Below are positions 16,024-23,771 of a DNA stretch of 64,000 nt, in pieces. Positions within the stretch are counted from its first letter, which is position 1. Each line of letters opens with the position of its first letter. Location: the NCBI GenBank assembly GCA_965197635.1, contig OZ240218.1, positions 62,001-126,000 on the forward strand. The letters run 5' to 3'. A model generated the notes under the pieces. That model did no database searches and was not told the origin of the DNA. It worked only from the letters and a program-made list of their open reading frames with translations. The translations under genes were made by a program, and so were the position numbers. Origin of the DNA: Bin87 sp965197635 (GTDB taxonomy: Bacteria > Chloroflexota > Dehalococcoidia > Lucifugimonadales > UBA3495).

Positions 16024-16794
16024 ATGCCCATCAAAGTTGGCCGCGTGCCATATCTGGAAACCGAACCTTTCTACTTCGACATGGAGCGACGCGGCATTGA
16101 GCTGCGGAACACCACGCCCCGCCAATTGGGGGAAGCTCTGGCCAACGGCGAGTTGGACGCCGGGCCGGCGCACCTGTCGGATGTGTTCCGCCTGGAGGAC
16201 CAATTCGAGCCGGTCAGTGGATTCTGCTTTTCCACATTGAACCGTGCCGTGAGCGTGTGCCTGTATTCGCAGCATCCAATGGAGGAATTGGGCGGCGTCA
16301 CCATCGGCATTTCCGACGAGGACGTGACCGCCGCGAAGTTGCTCCAGGTGCTGCTACGCCATAAATACGGTTTGGAACCGGGCGATTTCGAGGTCCGGCC
16401 TGGCGACGTGATTCGCGCCGACGAAACCTTCGACGCCTTCCTGTTGATTGGCAACCGCGCCCTGCGCCGCCGGCGGGGTACCCGCGGTTTCGCCAACCGC
16501 ATCGACCTCGGCCAGGAATGGACCCAGTGGACGAACTTGCCTTTCGTGTTCAGCCAGTGGGTGATGCGCAAGGACATGGGCGACCGGGACAAGGCGATAC
16601 TTGAAGACGCGCTGTACGTGGGACTGGAGGAAGGTGTGGACGGCCTGTATCACCTCAACGAACCCAGGGATGAACTGCTGATGCTCCCTCGCGACGTCGT
16701 GGAATACGTGCAGGGCATCAGGTACTACGTGGGCCGCTCCGAGCAGCAGGCCATCGCGCGCTTTCGGGATTATCTGGAACAGCTGGGTGGGTAA
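16024..16794 (+). CDS. mqnA: MqnA-type chorismate dehydratase (futalosine menaquinone pathway)
   Basis: MqnA converts chorismate to 3-enolpyruvoylbenzoate, the first step of the futalosine route to menaquinone. The 256-residue product has the periplasmic-binding-like fold of the MqnA/MqnD family. It begins MPIKVGRVPYLETEPFYFD, then has PAHLSDVFR, VTIGISDEDVTAAKLLQVLL and FDAFLLIGNRAL. ATG 16024 fits the family start (VGRxPYxxxxP), although no clear Shine-Dalgarno sequence is seen and an upstream GTG at 16012 is possible. No other mqn gene is in the window. MqnA and MqnD are hard to separate by eye. Confidence 0.82.
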   Translation: MPIKVGRVPYLETEPFYFDMERRGIELRNTTPRQLGEALANGELDAGPAHLSDVFRLEDQFEPVSGFCFSTLNRAVSVCLYSQHPMEELGGVTIGISDEDVTAAKLLQVLLRHKYGLEPGDFEVRPGDVIRADETFDAFLLIGNRALRRRRGTRGFANRIDLGQEWTQWTNLPFVFSQWVMRKDMGDRDKAILEDALYVGLEEGVDGLYHLNEPRDELLMLPRDVVEYVQGIRYYVGRSEQQAIARFRDYLEQLGG

Positions 16795-16837
16795 TCCAAA
16801 CACGCCTGAACCGGGTGAACCAGAGGTATGGTGATCC

Positions 16838-17128
16838 ATGGCCGCTCGAGAAGTAAAGGGTCGGGCATCGGAGCCAGTAGTAGAATATTTCCCCGACACC
16901 CAAACATTAATCATCGGCAGCGGGAGATATCTTGCCGATGGTGACGATGTTGCCAAAAACGTGATGGTTTTCTTCGCTGCCGAGGAGGGAGAAACTGGGT
17001 GGGATGAGGTGGCGGCCATTGAAATAGAATTTGCGGAAACTGTGCTCAAACCTTTTGTGGATGCCATTCTGACAAAGTACGGAGTTGAGCCGGAGCAGCA
17101 GTCCGCCACACCCGCACCTCAGGCGTAG
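16838..17128 (+). CDS. Small hypothetical protein (DUF2283-like start)
   Basis: The 96-residue protein has a strand-rich N-terminal half with VVEYFPDTQTLIIGSGRYL. This recalls DUF2283-type sequences with a Y-x-P-x-x-x-x-L-x-I pattern. An acidic helix (AAIEIEFAETVLKPFVDAIL) and a short Pro/Ala tail follow. It sits between mqnA and the MetF-like gene in the same direction and may be cotranscribed. Function is unknown. Confidence 0.55.
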   Translation: MAAREVKGRASEPVVEYFPDTQTLIIGSGRYLADGDDVAKNVMVFFAAEEGETGWDEVAAIEIEFAETVLKPFVDAILTKYGVEPEQQSATPAPQA

Positions 17129-17151
17129 TCGAGCGGCTACCGTGCCGGGTG

Positions 17152-18006
17152 ATGAAAGTAACCGACCTTTGCAGCACGGTCTCCGGCCGGCCCGCGTTCA
17201 TCTGCGACTACTCGCCGCCTAGGTCCGGATTGCCGTCGGACGCGCCGGCGCCTCCGGAACAAACCGATTTCGTTTCCGTAGCCTACAACCCGGGCCGGGC
17301 CGTGCGCGTCAACTCGGTAGCGATGGCTGCGGTTCTGCGAGACCGCCACAGCGCCGAAACGATCTTCACGCTGGCGACGCGGGACATGAACCGGCTGGCG
17401 TTGGAATCGCTGCTGTTGGGGGCGCAGGCCCTGGAATTGAAAAACGTCATCGTGGTCGCCGGCGACCCCTTCGGGCCCCAAGAATCCGCGACCGCCGTCA
17501 ACGACTACCGCGCCACCGAGCTCATCGCCGCCATCGTAAACCTGAACGCCGGGCTGGATTATCGCGGACGCTCACTGCGTGCCGCCACCGACTTTTGCAT
17601 CGGGGCTACCGTGGACCTGGGGCGCGGCATCGAACGGGAGGCCGCGCTGGCGGCGCGCAAGGTGGAAGCCGGGGCGCACTTTCTGATCACGCAGCCCATG
17701 TACGACCCGTTGGATGTGGAACGGTTTGCCGACTCTTATGTAAGTGTGAGCGATGGCCTACTGTCCGTGCCGGTGTTCTACGGCGTGGGACTGATGGAGC
17801 CGGACGGTGTGTCATTCGCCAACGTGCCGGAATGGGTGAACAACGACCTCCAAAACGGCCGCTCCGGTGTGGAAATCGCCCTGGAGGTGTGGGAGAGATT
17901 GCGGTCGGCGGGTGTCGAAGACTGCTATCTGGTGCCGCCAATACGCCGCAGCGGAGCCAGGGACTACGGAGCAGCGCGGGAGTTTCTCGAAGAGGCAGCT
18001 CAATGA
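17152..18006 (+). CDS. Methylenetetrahydrofolate reductase family protein (MetF-like)
   Basis: The 284-residue protein is a flavin-dependent MTHFR homologue, which reduces 5,10-methylene-THF to 5-methyl-THF. Visible family features are FICDYSPPRSG at the first strand, IFTLATRDMNRLALESLLLG (the folate/FAD-site helix after a TRD motif), VIVVAGDPF, and AGAHFLITQPMYD near residue 180. It starts at ATG 17152 or the GTG just before it. It is co-directional with mqnA. With fhs at 61635-63272 it gives two folate one-carbon enzymes in the window, which may indicate a Wood-Ljungdahl-type or purely biosynthetic C1 branch. Confidence 0.88.
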   Translation: MKVTDLCSTVSGRPAFICDYSPPRSGLPSDAPAPPEQTDFVSVAYNPGRAVRVNSVAMAAVLRDRHSAETIFTLATRDMNRLALESLLLGAQALELKNVIVVAGDPFGPQESATAVNDYRATELIAAIVNLNAGLDYRGRSLRAATDFCIGATVDLGRGIEREAALAARKVEAGAHFLITQPMYDPLDVERFADSYVSVSDGLLSVPVFYGVGLMEPDGVSFANVPEWVNNDLQNGRSGVEIALEVWERLRSAGVEDCYLVPPIRRSGARDYGAAREFLEEAAQ

Positions 18007-18021
18007 TGATGGCCTACGGAT

Positions 18022-18381
18022 TCAGCCTTCTCTTTTGTCGATCAGCTTGTCGATTTTGTCCCGAATTTCTTCAAATTGCCTACGGCGTTTTCTAGGAAAG
18101 ACCACCGCATGGGGGTTTCTGTAAGGGTTTGGTGGGTTCCCGCCATGATTGAGAGTGAATTGGATGTGCCAATCTATTGCGGAGCTTTGACCGATTCCGG
18201 CCGATACAATTTGAGACATTCTGATGTCTCTAAGGTCTTTCTCCGGCCTTTTTTGGAGCCAGTAGTTCCAGAGGTTATGAATCAACCCCTTTTTGGGGAC
18301 AATCGCGACTTTGTTGCCGTCGAAATGAACCAGTTCGCGGTAACCTTCAGCCAGGTATTTTTCACCGTTTTTGTCCGTCAT
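18022..18381 (-). CDS. Hypothetical protein, possible PH-like domain
   Basis: The 119-residue protein is mostly beta strands followed by a basic C-terminal helix (RRRQFEEIRDKIDKLIDKREG). The region LVHFDGNKVAIVPKKG, then DIRMSQIVSAGIG and WHIQFTLNHGG, resembles small PH-like domains of bacterial DUF4429-type proteins. This is a weak guess from pattern only. It overlaps the upstream small gene by four bases (18378-18381), so both are translated from one transcript. Confidence 0.55.
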   Translation of the reverse strand: MTDKNGEKYLAEGYRELVHFDGNKVAIVPKKGLIHNLWNYWLQKRPEKDLRDIRMSQIVSAGIGQSSAIDWHIQFTLNHGGNPPNPYRNPHAVVFPRKRRRQFEEIRDKIDKLIDKREG

Positions 18382-18605
18382 GGTTGACCTGCATTGTCAG
18401 CGTTCAGGCTGTCGGTGACTTCCGGGGGTAGCGACACGCCGCTCTCCTCCAATAACTTGGCGATGCGCTGCCGTTCTGCTTCCCGGCCTACCTGCGCGCC
18501 TTCGAGTAGGCCTTCCTGCCGGCCTTTCTCCCGACCTCGGGCTTCTGCCTTTGCGTCTTTGTCCGCAGCCCAGCGTTCTACGGTTTCTCTGGCGGCGAAG
18601 AACAT
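18378..18605 (-). CDS. Small charged helical protein
   Basis: The 75-residue product is a single charged helix rich in Ala, Glu, Arg and Gly (ERWAADKDAKAEARGREKGR), ending EESGVSLPPEVTDSLN. GGAGG sits about seven bases before ATG 18605 on the minus strand, and a TATAAT box is at 18661-18666 (minus). Similar Glu/Arg/Gly helices occur as C-terminal tails of Uma2 and other hypothetical proteins of this lineage, so it may be a detached tail domain. No function is known. Confidence 0.55.
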   Translation of the reverse strand: MFFAARETVERWAADKDAKAEARGREKGRQEGLLEGAQVGREAERQRIAKLLEESGVSLPPEVTDSLNADNAGQP

Positions 18606-18660
18606 TGTGATACCTCCGTACAGCAGTGCGGTGACCGGAAACAGGAGCGCGGTGGCTACT

Positions 18661-18666
18661 ATTATA
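18661..18666 (-). promoter_or_regulatory. -10 box for the two-gene operon 18605-18022
   Basis: Minus strand TTATAATAG, with TATAAT complementary to 18661-18666, lies 55 bases before the ATG at 18605. No convincing -35 element was seen. Confidence 0.4.
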
Positions 18667-18683
18667 ACGCCGGTCTAATGGGC

Positions 18684-18715
18684 GGCCAGGCTGGGCAGGA
18701 AGCCCAGCGCTGGCC
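18684..18715. terminator. Strong hairpin without a T tract, between convergent/parallel units
   Basis: GGCCAG-GCTGGGC, a five-base loop, then GCCCAGC-G-CTGGCC gives a 13-bp stem with one bulge. It lies between the TPP-enzyme gene (ends 18855, minus) and the promoter of the 18605 operon. It could end transcription from the TPP gene but lacks a T run, so a factor-independent role is doubtful. Confidence 0.35.
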
Positions 18716-18854
18716 ACACGTCGCAGCTGTCACATTGGTTGAGCGCAATCGCGAGCCACATACTGGCGCTGACCGACAATGACCCATCGACAAATCGCCA
18801 GTACGGCCCACGCTCTCCGTAGTTCGCCACAGGATATCGTGAAATTCAACGATG

Positions 18855-20528
18855 TTACGGCCCCCAGGGCGGCGCAGCGGCCACTTCGCCGTCGCTGACG
18901 ATGTCCACCACCGCCGGACGGTTGGCGCTCACGGCCTGATCCAGGGCGGAGTTGATCTGGTTAGGGTCGGTGACGCGGATGCCCAGCGCGCCCATGGACT
19001 CTGCAATCTGGGCGAAGTTGGTGTCGTTGAAGCGCCACAACTCGCCAGAATTGCCGCCTTCGCGACCCTCGTAGGCGGCTTCGTCGCCGCGCCGGTCCTG
19101 GTTAAGGCCGCCGTTGTTGTGGACGACGATGACGGCGTTGATGCCGTACCGGACGGCGGTTTCCAGCTCGCCGATGTGGTACCACATGCCGCCGTCGCCG
19201 GTCCAGCAGACCACCGGGCGATCCGGCGCTCCGCATTTTGCGCCCAACGCGGCCGGCAGACCCCAACCCAGGGAGCCGGCGGCGCGCAGATAGGACTGTT
19301 CGGGATGGTGCAGTTCGACCATGCTGCCGGTCCAGATGCCGGCGTGTCCGGTGTCGGCCAGCAGTACGGCGTCGGAGGGCAGGAAGTCGGTCAGCTCCTG
19401 GCAGAGGCGCTCGGGCCTGATCGGCACCGCGTCGGACGTGAGCACCGGCTCGTGTTCGTCGCGCCAGTTCTCCACGTGCTCTTGTGCCCGTTCCACCCAG
19501 GACACGTTGCCGCCGGTGGGTTCCAGCACGTCTATAAGGCGTTCCAGCGTCCGCTTGGCGTCGCCCAGCAATCCGTAACCGCCTGGATAAGAGCGGCCCA
19601 ACTCGCTGGCGTCAATGTCAATCTGTATGGTGGGAGTTCCGACCTCCGGCAGACGCCAATCCAGCGTGACCTGGCTTCCCGTGTGACTGCCGATGAACAG
19701 CACCAGGTCCGCCTCGGATACCACCCGGTTGGCCGACCAACGGGAATAGCTGCCCACCACGCCGACGGACAGCGGATGATTTTCGGGGATGCAGCCCTTG
19801 GCGTTGAGGGCGGTGGCGACCGGAATGTTCAGCATTTCCGCCAGTCGTACCACCTCCGCCTCCGCACCCGAGGCGGTCACGCCGCCGCCGGCCACGATCA
19901 CCGGTCGCTCGGCCTGCGACAGGATGCGCGCCGCTTCCCGCACCCGTTCCGGCTCCGGTTCGGGCCGGAAGGCCGGACGCTGCGTGAAGGGTTCCTCCAC
20001 TATCACGTCCGTGTCCAGGATGCCGTCGGTGATGACATCGCCGGAGATGCCGGAGAAGTCCAGGTGGGCGGGCAGAGTCTGGCCGGTGGTGACTTCGCGG
20101 AAGGCCTGGCGCAGCAGGTGGGGAAGCTGCTCGACGGTCTCCACTTCAACACTGTACTTGGTGACGGAGGCAAAGGGACGGGAGTGTTCAATCTCCTGAT
20201 AGGAATTCCGGTGCCGGTGCATGGGAGGCCGGTGTCCGGTGATGGCGATGACCGGGGAAACGCCCAGGTAGGCGTCCTGCAATCCGGCCGCCAGGTTGGC
20301 CGCTCCAACGGACTGGGCGAAACAGAGGCCGGGCTTGCCGGTGACCCGGGCGTAGGCGTCGGCCATGTAAGCAGCAGACTTCTCGCCGTGGCTGATGATG
20401 CGCTTGATGCCCACGTCCTCCATCTCAACCAGGGCGCGGCGTATGATGGCGGGAACGAAGAAAACGTGGGTCACGCCGTATTCGCGAAGGGTCTCGGCGA
20501 GGTATCGGGCGCCGGTCATGGTGGGCAT
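18855..20528 (-). CDS. Thiamine-diphosphate-dependent enzyme (acetolactate synthase-like)
   Basis: The 557-residue protein has the three domains of the ALS/pyruvate-oxidase family. The N-terminal Pyr domain has the catalytic Glu in HGEKSAAYMADAYARVTG (Glu49). The central domain contains VIVAGGGVTASGAEAEV. The C-terminal PP domain has the ThDP/Mg motif starting at GDGGMWYHIGELETA and ending HNNGG. Related enzymes decarboxylate 2-oxo acids; the substrate here is not readable and it need not be the biosynthetic acetolactate synthase. The gene follows the carboxymuconolactone-decarboxylase-like and DUF35 genes on the same strand, with a terminator in between (20555-20590). Confidence 0.88.
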   Translation of the reverse strand: MPTMTGARYLAETLREYGVTHVFFVPAIIRRALVEMEDVGIKRIISHGEKSAAYMADAYARVTGKPGLCFAQSVGAANLAAGLQDAYLGVSPVIAITGHRPPMHRHRNSYQEIEHSRPFASVTKYSVEVETVEQLPHLLRQAFREVTTGQTLPAHLDFSGISGDVITDGILDTDVIVEEPFTQRPAFRPEPEPERVREAARILSQAERPVIVAGGGVTASGAEAEVVRLAEMLNIPVATALNAKGCIPENHPLSVGVVGSYSRWSANRVVSEADLVLFIGSHTGSQVTLDWRLPEVGTPTIQIDIDASELGRSYPGGYGLLGDAKRTLERLIDVLEPTGGNVSWVERAQEHVENWRDEHEPVLTSDAVPIRPERLCQELTDFLPSDAVLLADTGHAGIWTGSMVELHHPEQSYLRAAGSLGWGLPAALGAKCGAPDRPVVCWTGDGGMWYHIGELETAVRYGINAVIVVHNNGGLNQDRRGDEAAYEGREGGNSGELWRFNDTNFAQIAESMGALGIRVTDPNQINSALDQAVSANRPAVVDIVSDGEVAAAPPWGP

Positions 20529-20554
20529 CGGATGGCCTCCTTGCGGTGTGGGTG

Positions 20555-20590
20555 AAAAAACGGCCGGCGCGCCGGAGGGCGGACGGCCGA
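20555..20590 (-). terminator. Rho-independent terminator after the CMD-like gene
   Basis: On the minus strand, TCGGCCGTCC and a GC-rich interior are followed by GCGCCGGCCG and six T residues (A-run at 20555-20560 on the plus strand). It is placed 40 bases after the stop of the CMD gene and before the TPP gene start, so the TPP gene is expected to have its own promoter or depend on read-through. Confidence 0.6.
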
Positions 20591-20629
20591 TTTGGAACCG
20601 GAGATGTTTCCGCGTCGGATGCCGTTAGG

Positions 20630-20950
20630 TCAGACGCCACGCTCGTCGAACACTTCCTTGGCAACCTGGACGGCGTTGGCGGCCACGGGCCAGCCGGCGT
20701 AGAAAGCCATGTGCATGATGACCTCGGAGATCTCGTCCCGGGTTACGCCGTTATCCAGGGCGCGGCCGATGTGTCCGCGCAGCTGGCCGGTGCGGTAGAG
20801 GGCGGTGAGAGTGGCCACGGTGATGAGGCTGCGATCGCGCTTGGAAAGGCCGGGGCGCTCCCAAACATCACCGAAGAGAACATCGGCGGAAAATTCGGCC
20901 AACCTGGGGATGATTTCCTGCATTACGGTACGGGCTGCGGGCTGGGTCAT
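20630..20950 (-). CDS. Carboxymuconolactone decarboxylase-like protein
   Basis: The 106-residue all-helical protein matches the CMD/AhpD-like family. It has KRDRSLITVATLTALYRTG, then LRGHIGRALDNGVTRDEISE and VIMHMAFYAGWPVAANAV. The H-x-x-x-A-L and IxxHxAFYxG motifs are typical of the PcaC-like group, where the histidine acts in decarboxylation of carboxymuconolactone or a related lactone. The CxxC of AhpD is absent. AGGAGG precedes the ATG at 20950. The neighbourhood (DUF35 protein, TPP enzyme) hints at catabolism of carboxylic acids, not a standard pca operon. Confidence 0.85.
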   Translation of the reverse strand: MTQPAARTVMQEIIPRLAEFSADVLFGDVWERPGLSKRDRSLITVATLTALYRTGQLRGHIGRALDNGVTRDEISEVIMHMAFYAGWPVAANAVQVAKEVFDERGV

Positions 20951-20996
20951 GACGCCTCCTATGACGGTTGCTGTGGGTTGGGTTGGGTATCGCGCG

Positions 20997-21437
20997 CTAC
21001 GCGGGACGGAACATGGGCAGGCTGATGTTCTCGTCGATTTCCTCGAAAATCACCTCCAACGCCATGCCGCACTGCACTGAGTCGGGCCGGATTTCGCCCT
21101 CAGCGAAATCGATGCCGACTACCCATGACGGAATGCGCGGCCCCTCTTCCAGTTCGACGACGGCGGCGATGTAAGGAACCTTGTCGCGGAAGGCCGGCGT
21201 CGGTCCCCGGTGTACGATGGCAAAGGTGTGCAGGGCGCCGCGTCCGCTGCTCTGAATCCAGTCGGTTTCGCGGGAGAAGCATTCGGGGAAGGGGCAGATG
21301 TCGCGAGGGTAGAAGTAGGCCCGGTCGCAGGTGGTGCAATGACGAAGCCAAAGTTCGCCTTCCTTACACTTCTCCCAATAGAAATCGGATTCCGGTTGGG
21401 ACGCCGGCAACGGTATCTGAGGGGCGGCCTGGGTCAT
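20997..21437 (-). CDS. Zn-ribbon/OB-fold protein (DUF35)
   Basis: The 146-residue protein has an N-terminal helix (FYWEKCKEGELWLRHC), a rubredoxin-like zinc ribbon with CTTC and CPFPEC, and a C-terminal OB-fold (HTFAIVHRGPTPAFRD, YIAAVVELEEGPRIPS). DUF35 proteins usually partner an acyl-CoA thiolase and stabilise its acyl transfer. No thiolase gene is adjacent here, so the partner is elsewhere or the role differs. ATG 21437 (MTQAAPQ) is preferred over an upstream start at 21638. It is the first gene of a three-gene minus-strand set with CMD and TPP genes. Confidence 0.85.
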   Translation of the reverse strand: MTQAAPQIPLPASQPESDFYWEKCKEGELWLRHCTTCDRAYFYPRDICPFPECFSRETDWIQSSGRGALHTFAIVHRGPTPAFRDKVPYIAAVVELEEGPRIPSWVVGIDFAEGEIRPDSVQCGMALEVIFEEIDENISLPMFRPA

Positions 21438-21782
21438 GTTCGCAAAACTCCGGTGGAATGTTGGGGGCCTTGTGTTTGTGCCGATGGTAGCATAGCGATA
21501 GTGGGGGCGAGGCGCAACCAGTAATCCCGCGACCCAAATCGTTATGCGCGTTTTCGGGTTGTTCGCCCGGCGCCCCTCCAGACTCCGGCCCCGTATCGAG
21601 AACGGGGCGACGCTCTTTCGCCGGAGTGACGGATGCATAGCCTGTGAAGTGATTGGCCCGGCGCGGCAATCCCGTTGCTTTTTGCGCTTGGCTTGGCTTG
21701 AACTGGTACAGTGGCCTGGCGGACCCGGTTTGAGATCTGATGGTATCGGGAATATTCATACCAGGCTGACGGACGGTATCTG
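21438..21782. other. Intergenic region with a hairpin-rich repeat fragment
   Basis: A dyad ACTCCGG (21582-21588) / CCGGAGT (21621-21627) encloses a second dyad CCCCGT/ACGGGG. This resembles one arm of the dispersed palindromic elements at 5659-5832 and 48152-48301, including the phrase TCTTTCGCCGGAGTGAC. No gene is apparent on either strand. It probably holds the divergent promoters of the DUF35 and nuclease genes. Confidence 0.45.
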
Positions 21783-23681
21783 ATGGGCATTGAGGCGCTG
21801 ACGTGCCGGGACGATGGAACGCGCGTCCCGGTTCCGCAGTCAGATGGCGATTGGCAAGAGTGGGTGAGTCCCGGCGATATCCGGAACTGGATGTCGGGAG
21901 ACCCGCTCATCGATTGGCTACAGCTGTACGGTCGAAACTGCGACTTCATACCCAAGGAGGAAACGGGGGGTTACGATAACAATCTGGATTTTGGGAAGTT
22001 CGTCGGCGAACGGGCGGCGGAATTCCGAGCCGGCATACGACGATTGCTCGAGGCACATTTTGAGATTGCAACGGTAGCTCGGCATCGCGGGGACATAAAA
22101 CGGCTGGACCGGGCCCGGGAGAGCTTTGCGGCGATGCAAGACGGTGTTCCCATAATTCACCGCGCCGTGCTGCGAGACGCCGAGAACCGGACCTATGGGT
22201 CGCCAGATCTCCTGGTGCGGAGCGACGTGCTTCGGGAACTGTTTCCTGATGACATACCGGAGGGCGAAGCCGGGTTCCCGGCGCCGGATTTGGGCGGGAA
22301 TCCCTGGCACTACCGGGTGGTGAACGTGAAATACGCGACGCTGCACCTCAACGCCGCCGGAACGGAACTGGGCAACAGCGGCAATGCGCCGTCGAAGGGG
22401 GATTTGTACCTTCTCAACCGGATGTTGGGCCGATTGCAGGGATACCTGCCGCCGGCGTCCTACGTGATGGGGCGAGGCTGGACGAGGACGCAGCGCCGGC
22501 AAACCTACGGCTGCGACAGCGCGCTGGACCGGTTGGGCGCAGTTCCGCAGGACGGCAGCATTGCGCGCGGGGTCGCCATTGCGGACGCGGCGGAGAAGGC
22601 GACGGAGTGGGTGAGGAGGGTGCGCAGTGAAGGTGCAGATTGGAGGTTATTGCCGCAGCCATCGGTTTCGGAACTTTATCCCAATATGACGAGCGGTGGC
22701 GACGGGGACTTGATGGTAGAAAGTACCGGCGGCGAGGCGGCGGACGGCGACGATGGCACCTCACCGGAGCGTTGGGTAGGCGCGAAGAAGTGGCTGGCGA
22801 GGGAACTGAAAGAATTGACGCAGCTGTGGCAAGTGGGAATAACCGGACGGGAACAGGCTCATGCACATGGCATCTACCGCTGGGACGACGCACGCATTAC
22901 GCCGGCAGTGGTGGGTGTAGGTGGTGCGACGAACGGCCCGATCCTGGAGCAAGTGTTGGCGGTGAATGGCGGCGGTGGCACGAGATTGAGGCCGGCGCGG
23001 ATCGAACAAAACCGGGAGGAGTGGCATGACGCGGCGGAGGTGGAGTTTTACGTGGATTTCGAGTTCTGCAGCGATCTGAACGATGATTTCACCAATCTGC
23101 CGGTCAAAGGTGGGCAACCGTTGATCTTTATGATCGGGTGCGGCCATGTGGAAAACGGGGACTGGATCTTCAAATCACTGGTGGCCCATGAACTTTCGTT
23201 GGCGGAAGAGGCGCGGATCATCAGGGAATGGGTCGAGCATATGGCCGAGGTACGGGACCGCCTGGAGCCCCGAAACTGGGAGCCTCTCGTATTTCACTGG
23301 TCCCATGCGGAGACCAACGCGTATCGCAGCGCGCAGGAAAGACACGGAAGGCCAGGCGATTGGCCGGAGTTGGGTTGGTACGATTTCCTGGCGAAGGTGA
23401 TGCGAGCGGAGCCGGTGGTGGTACGCGGCGCGCTGGATTTTGGGTTGAAGTCCATCGCCCGGGCAATGCGCCGGCAAGAACTGATCGAAACCGAGTGGGA
23501 CGACAGCAACCCGGTGGACGGACTCGGGGCCATGATCGGCGCGTGGCGATGCGACGCGGAAGCCCGACGAAAAGGCGTATCCATGACTGCGCTGGACCTG
23601 ATGAGCGACATTGCCGCTTACAACGAAGTGGACTGCAAGGCAATGATGGAGATAGTCCGGTATCTGCGCGCACATCATTAG
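21783..23681 (+). CDS. TM0106-like RecB-family nuclease fused to a DEDD-type exonuclease domain
   Basis: The 632-residue protein has two nuclease-like parts. The first (residues about 60-250) is RecB/PD-(D/E)XK-like, with GSPDLLVRSDVLR supplying the Asp and YRVVNVKYATLHLN as the strand that usually carries (D/E)xK. Here the residue before V-K is Asn, which may weaken or abolish cleavage. The second (about 415-632) is an RNase H-like/DEDD domain with EFYVDFEF (D-x-E), PLVFHWSHAETNAY and YNEVDCKAMMEIVRYLR (terminal Asp). A glycine/aspartate-rich linker of about 100 residues lies between. The family is known from genomic surveys as a putative nuclease; the biological role is unknown. The gene stands alone. 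Confidence 0.78.
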   Translation: MGIEALTCRDDGTRVPVPQSDGDWQEWVSPGDIRNWMSGDPLIDWLQLYGRNCDFIPKEETGGYDNNLDFGKFVGERAAEFRAGIRRLLEAHFEIATVARHRGDIKRLDRARESFAAMQDGVPIIHRAVLRDAENRTYGSPDLLVRSDVLRELFPDDIPEGEAGFPAPDLGGNPWHYRVVNVKYATLHLNAAGTELGNSGNAPSKGDLYLLNRMLGRLQGYLPPASYVMGRGWTRTQRRQTYGCDSALDRLGAVPQDGSIARGVAIADAAEKATEWVRRVRSEGADWRLLPQPSVSELYPNMTSGGDGDLMVESTGGEAADGDDGTSPERWVGAKKWLARELKELTQLWQVGITGREQAHAHGIYRWDDARITPAVVGVGGATNGPILEQVLAVNGGGGTRLRPARIEQNREEWHDAAEVEFYVDFEFCSDLNDDFTNLPVKGGQPLIFMIGCGHVENGDWIFKSLVAHELSLAEEARIIREWVEHMAEVRDRLEPRNWEPLVFHWSHAETNAYRSAQERHGRPGDWPELGWYDFLAKVMRAEPVVVRGALDFGLKSIARAMRRQELIETEWDDSNPVDGLGAMIGAWRCDAEARRKGVSMTALDLMSDIAAYNEVDCKAMMEIVRYLRAHH

Positions 23682-23733
23682 ACGCCGGCGCGCCGGCCGC
23701 GCGCGCCGGGAAAATAGCAGCGCGCATACCGGG

Positions 23734-23739
23734 TATAAT
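23734..23739 (+). promoter_or_regulatory. -10 box (TATAAT-GCC) upstream of the MaoC gene
   Basis: The sequence ACCGGGTATAATGCC, identical over 15 bases to the site before the MBL gene (9193, minus strand), lies 33 bases before ATG 23772. A GC-rich palindrome, GCCGGCGCGCCGGC, lies at 23684-23697 after the nuclease gene. Confidence 0.5.
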
Positions 23740-23771
23740 GCCAGTCAGCACCCAGGAGGCCATTCGCAACA

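Noticed and set aside
18852..20555. Long open frame on the plus strand opposite the TPP-enzyme gene
   Set aside because: Composition is that of an antisense shadow (His/Gly/Val/Gln-rich), with no domain; the minus-strand frame has all ThDP-enzyme motifs.
23684..23697. GCCGGCGCGCCGGC palindrome as a terminator of the nuclease gene
   Set aside because: No T tract and the motif is simple GC-rich sequence that could arise by chance.
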